From Stomoxys calcitrans (lineage: Eukaryota; Arthropoda; Insecta; Diptera; Muscidae), in the NCBI RefSeq assembly GCF_963082655.1, contig NC_081553.1, forward strand, positions 155,349,441 to 155,413,440: 64,000 nucleotides of DNA, in the 5' to 3' direction. Below, piece by piece: positions 32,380-42,129 of the stretch (positions are counted from its first letter, which is position 1; the number at the start of each line of letters is the position of its first letter). The position numbers and the translations under genes are program-made. The notes below the pieces were generated by a model. That model was not told the origin of the DNA, did not search any database, and saw nothing but the letters and a program-made list of their open reading frames with translations.

Positions 32380-33000
32380 TGCTTTACTATATTTTATTAG
32401 CCGTTATAGAAAATTCATTCTCTAGCCAAACGTATAATAGATGTCCAAGCGCCTCAATCTTCTGCGTTTTTTCATCAATCTCTGACACCCAGTTTCGAAG
32501 TATCGCTCTCCACTTGGTCACTTCATCGGAGTTTTGGTGTTCCCCTTTTGCCCTTTTTTCAAAAGACTTCCTTGCTGGAGTTTTTTCAACTATTCTGTCA
32601 ACATGACCTAGCCAACGCAACTGTTGTACTTTGATGCGTTTAACAATGCTATCGTCACAATTTATTATGTTGAAATCTGGTGCTTATAACCACCATATAT
32701 TTTGCCGCGGTGAAATCTATTAGCCCCAAGCCATTATTGGACGTTATCTCGTGGAGGCTACATTTTCCGACTATTGGACCAAAGATGCTTTCCTTCTCTA
32801 TCTTCGCATTGAAATCTCCCAGAACGTTTTTAATATCATGGGCGCTCGTAAAAAATACCCTTGGTCTGCTCGTCCTTGTCTTCCGTCGGGTCATGGGCAT
32901 AAATTAAGCTAATGTTGAAGAATTTGGCTTTTATGCGAATTGTGGATAGCTTCTCATCCACCGCAAATCGTGGTCCTTTTTTCGTTTGCGTGGGTCGTCA
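32380..33000 (-). mobile_element. RTE-like element with internal deletion
   Basis: The minus frame 32900-32655 is the endonuclease core: DIKNVLGDFNAKIEKESIFG, then GKCSLHEITSNNGLGLIDF and ISTRFQH. Directly after it, at about 32640-32650, the sequence continues with DDSIVKRIKVQQLRWLGHV (32640-32590), the RT C-terminus, and the 3' end at 32385. All of the RT palm is missing. Frame breaks are present. Confidence 0.8.
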
Positions 33001-33195
33001 ACGTTAGGGGAGTCTGTTCTTACTAAATATTTTTGTATTTCTCAGAGTAGTTCCATTAATTTTCGGGGTCGGGTTACAGGCCTGGCGCCCCAACCGCATG
33101 GGTTTTGAGGGAACGCACGTGTATCCCTGTCGAAGTCGCGAACCGCTTGCTCCAAGATCCGACAATCGCCTCCAGCCAACCCTAATCTGGGAACA
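33001..33195. other. Unclassified, GC-richer segment
   Basis: Possible retroelement 5' region; no motif recognised. Confidence 0.4.
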
Positions 33196-33430
33196 GACGC
33201 TGATGTTAGCCATTGGCGCCAATAACTCGCCTTGTCATCTCGAGTATCATTGGCACTCAGTATTTAAATAAGAGCCACCTGACTCCCCACTGAGACTCTC
33301 CTCTCGTAATCGCTGACTGCTCGCGGCTGCATTTGCAGCTACTCCCCATTAAAACGAAATTTCACTATCAGTGACCTGTGGACACCCCCGGTAGCTTTCA
33401 GCTAAGCTTCCAGTGATAACGATGAACACC
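33196..33430 (+). repeat. GCCAATAACTCGCC interspersed repeat
   Basis: Order: GGCGCCAATAACTCGCCTTG, TCGAGTATCATTGGCACTCA, GTATTTA, GAGACTCTCC, and GTGATAACGATGA. Other copies are at 54790-55080 (two in tandem) and 59275-59480, all in plus orientation. Probably a non-LTR 5' UTR or SINE-like repeat. Confidence 0.65.
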
Positions 33431-33504
33431 ACACAAGTCGTTTTGCGAAAATGAAACTTAGAAATAAATCCAAATAAACTCTGAAAGAGTTGGTTTCCCC
33501 TCCT

Positions 33505-33715
33505 AAAGCTGGCAACATTTGTGAGATATTATGCCATGTAAAAACTTCCTTCCAAAGAGGTGTCGCACTGCGGCACGCCGTTCGGACTCGGCTTTAAAAA
33601 GGAAGCCCCATTGAGCTCTAAAACTTGAATCGAACTGCACTCATTAATATGTGAGAAGTTTGCCTCTGTTCCTTAGTGGAATGGGCTAAAATTTGCAATT
33701 TGCAAATTTTGCATA
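33505..33715 (+). repeat. SINE-like interspersed repeat
   Basis: Contains GGCAACATTTGTGAGATATT, ATGCCATGTAAAAACTTCCT, CGGCACGCCGTTCGGACTCG, ACTTGAATCGAACTGCACTC and GCCTCTGTTCCTTAGTGGAA, ending in GCAATTTGCAAATTTTGC. Best preserved of three copies. Confidence 0.75.
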
Positions 33716-34075
33716 ACCCCTGTTGAAAGAGTTAATAATGCTTTCTAAAACAACGCCGAAAACAGGCCTATTCTTACACATCTTTGGAATGCCTTGCATT
33801 AAAAAATTTCTCGTCTTTTTTTTTTTTTTGTTTATTACATTTAAATGTTGTTTTTATTAAACTCTTATTTTTACCATTTTTCGATATAAGTACTACCTTT
33901 ACCTTTTGCCGCCAGTGGCGTTTGAATATGGGTTCTGTCTCTTGCTAGTCAGATGTGCTACGAACTCAACCAACCACTTGTTTGTGTGCGGCTGAAGGAA
34001 AAATCAGCATCGTCTTCTGCTTCCGTCGACACACGTAATTTTTTGCCTGCTCTTAGAAAGTTTCGATTCTTAAGG
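33716..34075. other. No gene recognised
   Basis: AT-rich spacer. Confidence 0.5.
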
Positions 34076-34610
34076 CCATAAAGCCGCATTTATAACCCGT
34101 TTTTGCTGAAAATTTAAACAATGACCTTTTTTTTAAGCCTAACATGATCCAACCCGAATATAGTACAGATCGTACCATATTTCGATGTGGATGTCATATA
34201 GACCGATATGCTGAGTTAGGGTCCATATAGACCGATCTGCCGATTTAGGGTCTTAAGCCCATAAGTGACGCATTTATTATCCGATTTCACTGAAATTTTA
34301 AACATTAATACTCTTGATATCTGTTTTGAATGTGGTGCAGATCGGGCCATATTTACACATAGTAGCTGCCATAAGACCAATCTGCCGATTCTTAAGCCCA
34401 AAAATTCGCATTTATTATCCGATTGTGCCGAAATTTGAAACAATGGGTCGTTTTAAGCTTTCTCTCATCCGACCCGAATATGGTCCAAATCATATCGGAC
34501 TAGATACAGCAGTTATAAAGACCGATCTGCCGATTTGAAATCTTAAGCCCACAAAAGTCACATTTATTAGCCGATTTCGCTGAAATTTGGATCAGTGACT
34601 TATATAAATT
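34076..34610 (-). mobile_element. DINE-like subfamily 2, reversed units
   Basis: Reverse complement of the units at 27200-28458: ATAGACCGATCTGCCGATTT, TTATTATCCGATTTCACTGA, AATTTTAAACA. About three units; ends missing. Confidence 0.72.
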
Positions 34611-34860
34611 GTTTACCTGATTTTACTGATATTTGGTACATTGAGTTGAGCCAGCCCTCAAAACATGAAGTCTGGAAAAACTATGCTACAAATCGGGATT
34701 TTCTAAAAACCATAAATCTTAGTCCATATTTAGTTTTTATTTACAAAAAAAAATTAAAAACTGAATTTCTGAATATTGCATTGGATCTCCAAATATTAAA
34801 TATTGCCTAAGACCACTCACTGGCAGCTCAACAATCATAACGGGGGTCGGTTTTAGTTGT
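34611..34860. other. No gene recognised
   Basis: AT-rich spacer. Confidence 0.4.
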
Positions 34861-35205
34861 CATATATGGTGTGTTTATTGGAAGGTATAAGTGTTCTCCA
34901 AATCGGATGAAAATTGAAGCTCCTAGGGGCTCAAATCGTCAAATAGGAGAATCGGTTTATAAGAGGTCTATACCAATTAATGGACTTCTGTGGGCGGGAT
35001 TCGTGTAAATATTGGAGGGTATAAGTGTACTTTACGTACCAAATTTCGCTTAAATCGAATCAAAATTAAGACGTCTATGGGATCAGTCAGTCACATCAGG
35101 GGATCGGTTTGAACGAGGACTATATCTGTTTGTACATCTATCTAGGTGGTATTCGGTGTGGTCGTTGAAGGCCATACACATATTTTACATACCAAATTTC
35201 ATTCT
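34861..35205 (+). mobile_element. DINE-like subfamily 2, diverged units
   Basis: Units such as CCAAATCGGATGAAAATTGA, CTCCTAGGGGCTCAAATCG and GAATCGGTTTATAAGAGGTC. Strongly diverged; ends missing. Confidence 0.55.
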
Positions 35206-35211
35206 AAGTTC

Positions 35212-35282
35212 ATTCTAAGTTTTATTAAAAATGCATTTAATTCTTTTAAAAAATCCACAATTATTTTTTGGGCAACTCAATA
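35212..35282 (-). mobile_element. mariner-type MITE fragment
   Basis: Reverse complement of one end of the 236-bp MITE: AAGTTTTATTAAAAATGCAT and TTTTTTGGGCAACTCAATA. The other half is lost. Confidence 0.8.
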
Positions 35283-35559
35283 TATCCATATCTAAACCCA
35301 TATTTCCCTTTAGAAACGTTACAAAATCAAGCGGATACCTTCATTCGATACAAACGCTATAGTGCTTTCGATACACACGCTGTAGTGCTTTCAATATAGG
35401 CCAACAAAATAGCATACTTCTTGTGCATTCAAAGGTAAAACGGGCTATATGGGGGCATTAAGAAGGGCCTTATACAAATTATCATTCTAAACTCCAAAGA
35501 AAAAGACGACTACCCTAAATAAAATAAAACGGGACCAAAAACAATACTGTACTAATTTT

Positions 35560-35775
35560 CAATCCAATAGCATAGATGTAGTTGACATATAGTCCGATCT
35601 CCCAATTTAGAACTTGGGCCCATAGAAGGGGCAATTTTACCCAATTTTGCTGGAATTGGTTAAGATCGTACCATATTTACATACAGCTGCCATATAGACC
35701 GATCTGCAAATTAAAGATCTTAGTTTAAAAAAGGATTTTTGCAAATTTCGCTGAAACTATGACTTGCGGTAAACT
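35560..35775 (-). mobile_element. DINE-like subfamily 2 fragment, reversed
   Basis: ACATATAGTCCGATCTCCCA, CAGCTGCCATATAGACCGAT and TTTGCAAATTTCGCTGAAAC; one unit and a half. Confidence 0.65.
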
Positions 35776-36389
35776 TCCCTTCTCACCTGAATCAAAAATG
35801 ATCTGGATCTGTTATTATTTAGATATAGTAATGGGGATATAACAAGTTCGTGGAAAGCTTTTTAATTTTTGTACTTTTCAGTAGAACCTAAAAATCATTG
35901 CCTCCGAATGGTGATTTAAATTTTTTTTGCTACTTTGAGTAAAAATGAAGTTGTGGGATAGAATAAAAAAAATGCCATTTGAGAACAGGTAGAATTCAAT
36001 TTGAATTTTCGTTTTCAGAAAATTTGCAAATTTTTCCCTATTTATGAAATGAATGTCAGAGGAATTAATGTCCAATTGATGTTGAGTTTATAAAATTCTT
36101 TTCTTTTGCAGATTAAAGAGTCCTTAAAAACAAAGAAAGAAGAAACCCAAAATACCCATTTCGGGCAAAAATTAATTCCCAATCGTCACTTTTTCATAAA
36201 TAGGTTGTTGAGACTACAAATATTGTTTGATTCCAAGAATATATTGCTTGAGTTTAGGGGTCATATAAAGTAAAAAAAAAAAATATCTTAAATGGGGGGT
36301 ATGGGTTTTGCGTTTTGAGAACTCAGGGGGGTTTCCAATTATTGACAAAAAAAAAATTGCATATATTAAAGCACATACATATAGAAACC
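35776..36389. other. No gene recognised
   Basis: AT-rich spacer. Confidence 0.5.
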
Positions 36390-36545
36390 GTTCAAAGAAA
36401 TAAGTAAAAATCTCCTTGTGGTTGGCATTGATCAAGTCTCCGTGACGAGTTTGGCTAAGACTAAAGCCATGGCGCACAACGGGATCAACGCTGTCTTTTT
36501 CATGATTGGGAAGACTCGGATAGTCAGAAATCCCCATATAGAGGT
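36390..36545 (+). pseudogene. DUF4780-like ORF1 fragment
   Basis: Plus-strand reading: VGIDQVSVTSLAKTKAMAHN, then GINAVFFMIGKTRIVRNP. It is nearly identical to the frame at 63660-63840. The pattern of a G/S-I-D-x-x-S-x-x-x-L core followed by a YG-x-x-x-V-x-F strand fits DUF4780. It abuts the 3' end of RH2 copy B in opposite orientation. Confidence 0.6.
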
Positions 36546-36990
36546 ATAAGGCAGGTGACTCACACACACACAGGTGTTCTACAGTCTCTTCTTCTTCGAT
36601 GTCCTCACAGCTTCTGCAAAAGTCGTTGCTGGCAACATTCAGTCTATCACCATGTTTTCCGATTAGACAGTAACCTGTCATGACGGACACAATGACTGAG
36701 ACGTCTGTTCTAGCCAATGACACCAAAGCGGTAGACCTCTTCAAGTCTAGATTAGGCCACAAAGTTTTAAAATGCTCACAGCCCCCTCTTTGTGCGCATC
36801 TATCATTCGTTGTCCTTCGGGTCTGGTCCTGATAACTTATCTTACATGTCGCTAGAGGCATACCCACCACAGATTCCAGTATCCCCGGAATGTGTAAGGT
36901 TATTCCTAATCTTACAAGCTCGACCGCTTTACAATTGTCTGGGATATCTCTGTGGCTCGGCACCCAGACCAGGTAATTTTAAATTGTTCA
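36545..36990 (-). pseudogene. RH2 RNase H end and zinc-knuckle tail
   Basis: PSHRDIPDNCKAVELVRLG is the end of RNase H. It is followed by LVSLARTDVSVIVSVMTGYC, LIGKHGDRLNVASNDFCRSC and EEETVEHLCVCESPAL, a C-x2-C...H-x4-C knuckle. After ESPAL the homology stops and the reverse of a DUF4780-like fragment begins, so the last part of the element is missing. Confidence 0.75.
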
Positions 36991-37058
36991 GCCATCTCGT
37001 TAAGGAATTTGCGACAATCGAGGGAGGTTTTGTGTTCAGAAATACGTCCTCCAGGGAT

Positions 37059-37616
37059 TTAATGGCTGTCTGGGTGAATGAAAGAGAATATATTTATGCC
37101 AATCGTCGCAGTGACATTATATCTTAGCCATTCCACTACTTCCTTAATTGCAAGGATATCCGCTTGATACACATTGCAGTGGTCAGGTAACCTTTTCGAT
37201 ATGGCCAGTTCTAGATCTTTAGAGTATACCCCAAAGCCCACCTGGTCGTTTAGTTTGGAACCATGCGTATAAAAATCTATGTAAATTCTGTTACCAGGGA
37301 TATCGTGGTTCCAATCGGTTCTATCAGGAATAGTGGTACAGTACTCTTTATTAAAAAGCGGCACAGATAGGGTGTAATCCGCACTGTCAGGAACATCGGA
37401 TATTGTATCAAGGATAACACAGCTGCCACATGACCAATGAGAAAGCTCCCTTAACCTCACGGCAGTGGTCGTTGCAATTTGGATAGCCACAATGTCCAGA
37501 GGCATAATATGTAGCATTAAATTCAGTGCATCAGTGGGGCTGTGATGCACAAACAAGCCATCCTTTGGATCCGGTGAGGTATTGAGTAGAAGGTGGACTT
37601 TTGAAGCGCCGTTCAC
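37059..37616 (-). pseudogene. RH2 thumb remnant and RNase H domain
   Basis: SKVHLLLNTSPDPKDGLFVH and HIMPLDIVAIQIATTTAVRL are the connection. RNase H follows: IYIDFYTHGSKLNDQVGFGV, SKRLPDHCNVYQADILAIKE. The catalytic Asp of the usual YTDGSK is His here (YTHGSK), so the domain is inactive even where open. Confidence 0.8.
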
Positions 37617-37639
37617 TAGACCATAACACTATATAGCAT

Positions 37640-37748
37640 CAATCCCATGGCAGCCGGTTGTACGTACCGGATTGACCCGATGGAGTTCTCCATCGGCAAG
37701 AGCTGCCCCCTCAGTGAAAAACACACTGCTACAACAACAACAACAACC
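37640..37748 (+). mobile_element. 109-bp internally deleted JC element (SIDE-like)
   Basis: Flanked by ATATAGCAT on both sides (37631-37639 and 37749-37757). Its first part (AATCCCATGGCAGCCGGTTG, TACGTACCGGATTGACCCGA, then CATCGGCAAGAGCTG) equals the 5' region of the JC copy at 46446-46520. Its last part (ACACACTGCTACAACAACAA) equals the 3' tail at 54020-54045. Everything between is absent. It disrupts RH2 copy B. No coding capacity. Confidence 0.88.
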
Positions 37749-37942
37749 ATATAGCATTATAGGTCTGACAACTGCAGTATATACCCAATGACACGCGGTC
37801 TAAACCCCCAACTTTTGCCAATGGCTCTGTTGCAGGTGTATAGGGCAATAGTTGTCTTTCATGCCCTTTCCGAAATGTTCCACTGTAGGCAACTTGTATC
37901 TCCTGCTGATAAGAACTACTTCTGTCTTGCACGGATTTATAC

Positions 37943-38656
37943 CTAGACCACTTTGCTGTTGCACGTAGACTTTTCCCTAACGGCAGTAGCCACGTCATCA
38001 GCACACGCCATTAACAATATATTATTTTTAATGGTGTGTGCTATATTCCAAAGTAGAGGAGACAGTACACCACCTTGAGGAGTTCCTTTGCTGACCCATC
38101 GTTTTAGATCCACATATCCCAAGCCTGCCGTAATGCATCTTTTAGTAAGTAAGTTATTAATAAACTTTCTTACGGTATAGTTGATGCCTAGAAACTCCAA
38201 CTCCATCATGATTGACGTCGGTTTTACATTATTGAAAGCACCTTGAATGTAAAAAAATGCTACCATTGTATATTCCTTGACAGCGAGAGAACCCTCTATG
38301 TAGCCATCTAGTTCGTGAAGGTCTGTTTCAGGGGATTTGCTTTTACTATATGCATGCTGCTGCCGCGACGGGCGATCTCCCGGGATCTTTGCCCTAAGAT
38401 ATGTTTCTATCAACCTCTCAAGAGTCTTCAGCATAAAAGATGACAGACTAATAGGATGAAAATCTTTCGCCTTCGTGTGGTAGGGTTTTCCTGCTTTCGG
38501 AATGGAAATAACCTTCGTGTCCCACCATTCTACATGTATATATGACATTCTGATACAAGCAGAGTATATCTCCCTAAGCCAGGATACCAGTCTATCAGAC
38601 ACAGCTTGTAATTCAACCGGTGATACATCATCAGGGCCTGGCGACTTAAAGGACAC
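37943..38656 (-). pseudogene. RH2 reverse transcriptase core, inactive
   Basis: Order of RT motifs: FKSPGPDDVSPVELQAVSD, VISIPKAGKPYHTKAKDFHP, ISLSSFMLKTLERLIETYL, RQQHAYSKSKSPETDLHELD, motif A as AFFYIQGAFNNV, WVSKGTPQGGVLSPLLWN and ACADDVATAV. In motif A the catalytic Asp (normally FLDIEGAF) is Tyr. The 237-codon frame is the longest left in the element. No start codon of its own. Confidence 0.85.
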
Positions 38657-38861
38657 GAAACTTCTTATCGCCCAAAGGATTTTCAGCTTTCAGACACAAT
38701 TTCCCTAATAGCCTCCGACGAATGCATACACGTGACAACCTCTTCTGGCCCCACGTTGTTCCTTGGAGAATTTCCCGGGAAATGTGTATTGACGAGTAGT
38801 TCTAGTGTTTCCTCACTAGACATTGTCCATACAATTTCTGACTTATAAATATACCCCACCA

Positions 38862-39263
38862 TTACGGTGGTCTCGAGGACAGAATTTTCCTTAGCCAAGA
38901 GACCTCAGATGTAACCTTCACGGAGCTGCAAAATTGCACCCACGATTTGTTCTGAGCCTTTCTAAGCTCGTCCTTATATTTTCTTCGGTTAGCCTTATAT
39001 AAATCCCAATCGTGTGATGCTCTTGTGGCTTTTGCTCTGTTGAAGAGTTTTCTGCAGTCTTTCCTTAGACCAACCAGCTCTGGGGTCCGCGATGACGGTC
39101 GCTGTTTGCCCCTTGGCTTAGCACTAGGGCATGCTGACACAAGCGAGTCATTCAGGGCCTTCGTGATCCGCTTGACTACTATGTCTATATCCTCCGTAGT
39201 TTCCACATCCTTTTCTAGTCTAGAAGGGATAGACGTGCAGAATTTGTGACAAAATGTATCCAA
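38862..39263 (-). pseudogene. RH2 linker between endonuclease and RT
   Basis: KRITKALNDSLVSACPSAKP, RTPELVGLRKDCRKLFNRAK, HDWDLYKANRRKYKDELRKA and SWVQFCSSVKVTSEVSWLRK, colinear with 17701-17384 in copy A. Lysine and arginine rich, typical of this part of such polyproteins. Confidence 0.78.
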
Positions 39264-39492
39264 TCCGCCTTACTTCTGTTTAGCCGAGGGACCACTACTT
39301 CAGTATTTTCTCCAAGGCTAAAACTAATATAACGATGATCAGAGAAGCTGTGGTCATCCAACACTTCCAGTCGCATATTCTTCCACTTATAGTTTCCGAT
39401 ATAAAGGTAATATCTAGTACCTCCTGCCTGTTTCTGGTAATAAAGGTCAGTTTATCCCCTTTATTACAAATCGCCAGATTGCACCTTATAAT

Positions 39493-39656
39493 TCTTGTAA
39501 TTTAATATATTTTGATAACGACGTATTTTATTGGAAGTACAATTGAGAATAAATAGAAAATTTTCATTTGAATAAAAGTAGTATACAATACAATGTTCAA
39601 GGCATTCTATAAATTAATTAACATTGATTAGTGTTATATTCCAAAGTGTTTCAATA
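39493..39656 (-). repeat. copia 3' LTR
   Basis: 164 bp; on the minus strand TATTGAAACACTTTGG ... ATTACAAGA. Ends are not TG...CA if the shared region is taken at face value. Confidence 0.9.
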
Positions 39657-39663
39657 CCCTCTC

Positions 39664-41712
39664 TCACTCTATTAAATTTAATTTACTTCTGAATATTTGA
39701 AAATTTACATTTCCTAATGCTTTGGTACAAATATCAGCAATTTGATCACAAGTTTTAACATATCTAACTTCAATATTTCCTTGAGCCAAATGATCTCTAA
39801 TGAAATGATGTTTGATATCGATATGTTTGGATCTTTTGCATTCCGTGTTTTTTGACATGAATATACACCCCTGATTGTCTTCATATAAAGGTACAGAGTA
39901 TACATGGTCAACAATATACATATCTTCAAGAACACCTTTTATCCATATGCCTTCTGAGGTAGCCGCACTTAATGCTATATATTCAGCTTCTGAAGAGGAT
40001 GTCGCCACTGTAGCTTGTTTTTTGCTTGACCACGAAATCGTATTTCCAAAAATCTGAAATGCAAATCCGCTCACTGATTTTCTGTCGCATACATCGGAAG
40101 CCCAGTCCGCGTCTGAGTATCCAATCAATGGTTCACGGCCTTCTTCTCGTTTTATCATCAATTTCAAATGTTTCGTGCCCTTTAAATATCTTAAAATTCT
40201 CTTCAACATTTTCCAATGAATTTCTGTTGGATTTTCTTGTGAACGAGCCATATAGCCAATATGGAAGCAAATATCAGGACGTGTACATAACATTACATAG
40301 TACATAAGACTTCCTAATAGCTGCCTGTACGGTTTGTTTGTTTTTTCTGATTTCGGTATTTGCACCAGTTTTTCAAAGGGTGTTACAGCAGGTTTACAAT
40401 CAATCATTTCAAATTTTTCCAAAATTCTAGTAATATTGGTTTCCTGTGACAGTTTCATAACTCCATCCTTTTGACTATAGTCTACTTTAATACCCAAAAA
40501 ATATGTGAGGTCCCCACTATCTGACATACTAAAATTTTTGGATAATTCATTTTTCAAGAATTCAATTTCATTCCTGTTGGGACTTGCAATCAAAAGATCA
40601 TCGACATATAGGAGTAAATATACTACACTCGAATTGTGATTTTTGACATACAGACAGTAATCATGATTTGATCGAACGAATCCAATCTTTAATAGAAACA
40701 TATTAATTTTTTCATTCCAACAACGAGGACTTTGTTTTAAACCGTATAAAGACTTATTAAGTTGAAAAACTTCATTGTCATTAAGAGAAATTCCTTCAGG
40801 CGCTTCCATTTTCGTCAGTTTATAGAACAAGCTTCGATCATTTGCAATATGGTCACTCGATCCTGAATCCAAAATAAAGTTCATCTTGTTCGACTCACTG
40901 CCATGTGCATTCACCATAAAACATACTAATTCGTCTTCGCTTTGGCCATCTGAAGTAACAACGTTGGTTTTTTGATTGTTATTAATGAAATTTGCTTCCT
41001 TCTTAAAACGACAGTTAGCTTTCATATGCCCCATTTTTCCGCAATTATGACATTTTCCATTAAATTTGATTCTATTACTCTTTCGAGCCACAAAAACAGC
41101 ACCTGGTTTTTCACTATCGTTGTCCCCATTTCGATCATTTCGTTTTTTCTCTTCCGCTAGTAGACGCTGCTTTACTACTGACAATGTTAAGTCGTCTTCT
41201 TTCATATTTTCCAAAGCTGTTATTAAAGGGTCATAGCTTTCAGGAAGACTTACAAAGAGTTGCGACACCAGGTCACATTCATCTAATTTAGCTCCAGCTG
41301 ACTTCAACTGCCGCACAAGACTATCGAACTCCATGAAATGGTCCATCATCTTTGTATCCTCCGTTAACTTTAATTTTGCTAACTGCTTCCTCAGTATTGT
41401 TTGATTTGTGGATGATCTCACCGTAAATACATTCTTCAAGGCATTCCACATTTGCATTGCAGACGCTTTTTCTCTAACATAGTCCAGGCAATCATCAGAA
41501 ATGCAGCTTACTATAATGCATTTTGCTTTCTTATCCTTTTCTTGATACTTAATTTTCTCGTCATTAGTAGCGGTGCTTTCCAAAGTCGATTCAATTACTT
41601 CCAAAACGTTAACAGCATCCAAATACATTCTTACACGAAAACTCCAGTTTTCGTAGTTTGTTCCATTAAATTGAACTATTCCATGAGGAATTTCCTTTCT
41701 TTGGTCGTCCAT
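39664..41712 (-). CDS. copia Gag-protease fused to partial RT and RNase H
   Basis: 682 codons without a break. Residues 1-190 are Gag (GIVQFNGTNYENWSFRVRMY, RSSTNQTILRKQLAKLKL). A knuckle CHNCGKMGHMKANC lies at about 222-235. Protease: NFILDSGSSDHIAND at about 279. Right after FYKLTKM the frame enters RT at EAPEGISLNDNEVFQLNKSL, YGLKQSPRCW, then the catalytic box YLLLYVDDLLIASP and LTYFLGIKVDY. RNase H: IGYSDADWASDVCDRKSVSG, SSSEAEYIALS, SKHIDIKHHFIRD. Integrase and RT motif A are absent, so it cannot copy or integrate on its own. The frame through the junction is intact, so a Gag-protease protein could still be made. Confidence 0.93.
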   Translation of the reverse strand: MDDQRKEIPHGIVQFNGTNYENWSFRVRMYLDAVNVLEVIESTLESTATNDEKIKYQEKDKKAKCIIVSCISDDCLDYVREKASAMQMWNALKNVFTVRSSTNQTILRKQLAKLKLTEDTKMMDHFMEFDSLVRQLKSAGAKLDECDLVSQLFVSLPESYDPLITALENMKEDDLTLSVVKQRLLAEEKKRNDRNGDNDSEKPGAVFVARKSNRIKFNGKCHNCGKMGHMKANCRFKKEANFINNNQKTNVVTSDGQSEDELVCFMVNAHGSESNKMNFILDSGSSDHIANDRSLFYKLTKMEAPEGISLNDNEVFQLNKSLYGLKQSPRCWNEKINMFLLKIGFVRSNHDYCLYVKNHNSSVVYLLLYVDDLLIASPNRNEIEFLKNELSKNFSMSDSGDLTYFLGIKVDYSQKDGVMKLSQETNITRILEKFEMIDCKPAVTPFEKLVQIPKSEKTNKPYRQLLGSLMYYVMLCTRPDICFHIGYMARSQENPTEIHWKMLKRILRYLKGTKHLKLMIKREEGREPLIGYSDADWASDVCDRKSVSGFAFQIFGNTISWSSKKQATVATSSSEAEYIALSAATSEGIWIKGVLEDMYIVDHVYSVPLYEDNQGCIFMSKNTECKRSKHIDIKHHFIRDHLAQGNIEVRYVKTCDQIADICTKALGNVNFQIFRSKLNLIE

Positions 41713-41716
41713 AACC

Positions 41717-41882
41717 TCTTGTAATTTAATATATTTTGATAACGACGTATTTTATTGGAAGTACAATTGAGAATAAATAGAAAATTTTCATTTGAATAAA
41801 AGTAGTATACAATACAATGTTCAAGGCATTCTATAAATTAATTAACATTGATTAGAGTGTTATATTCCAAAGTGTTTCAATA
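41717..41882 (-). promoter_or_regulatory. copia 5' LTR (promoter) and adjacent primer site
   Basis: 166 bp, same as the 3' LTR but for an AG insertion. It should hold the promoter. The gag ATG (41712) lies only four bases past the LTR, inside the presumed primer-binding site. Confidence 0.88.
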
Positions 41883-42129
41883 ATAATATATTCAATAAGC
41901 AGCTCACCCCTTTCGTTGACATCCAAACTTCCCCATACCTGGTGATGTGCATTAGCATCACTTCCTACAATGAGGCTTTTTCTTCCCTACTTCCCATTCC
42001 TCCACACCCATGGTTCCTGGATAAGAACCACGTCAAATCCCCCTGCCATCAGGAGGACCTATAGTGCCGCCGATGCGGCCTTACAATGGTGAAGATTTAT
42101 CTGTAGAAACCGTACCATAGTCAGGATTC

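Larger units (their letters stand above)
39493..41882 (-). mobile_element. Ty1/copia retrotransposon, integrase-less deletion derivative
   Basis: 2390 bp, minus orientation, two LTRs of 164 and 166 bp that differ only by one AG dinucleotide, five-base target duplications, and one open frame of 682 codons. The first bases after the 5' LTR, GGTTATGG, match the copia-type primer site for a cut initiator tRNA-Met. GAGTGAGAGGG before the 3' LTR is a good polypurine tract and contains the TGA stop. The usual integrase and first part of RT are absent. Young insertion into RH2 copy B. Confidence 0.93.
39488..41887. repeat. ATAAT target-site duplications of the copia insertion
   Basis: ATAAT at 39488-39492 and 41883-41887. 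The empty site in RH2 copy A (17785) has the related CTTATAATTTATC. Confidence 0.92.
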
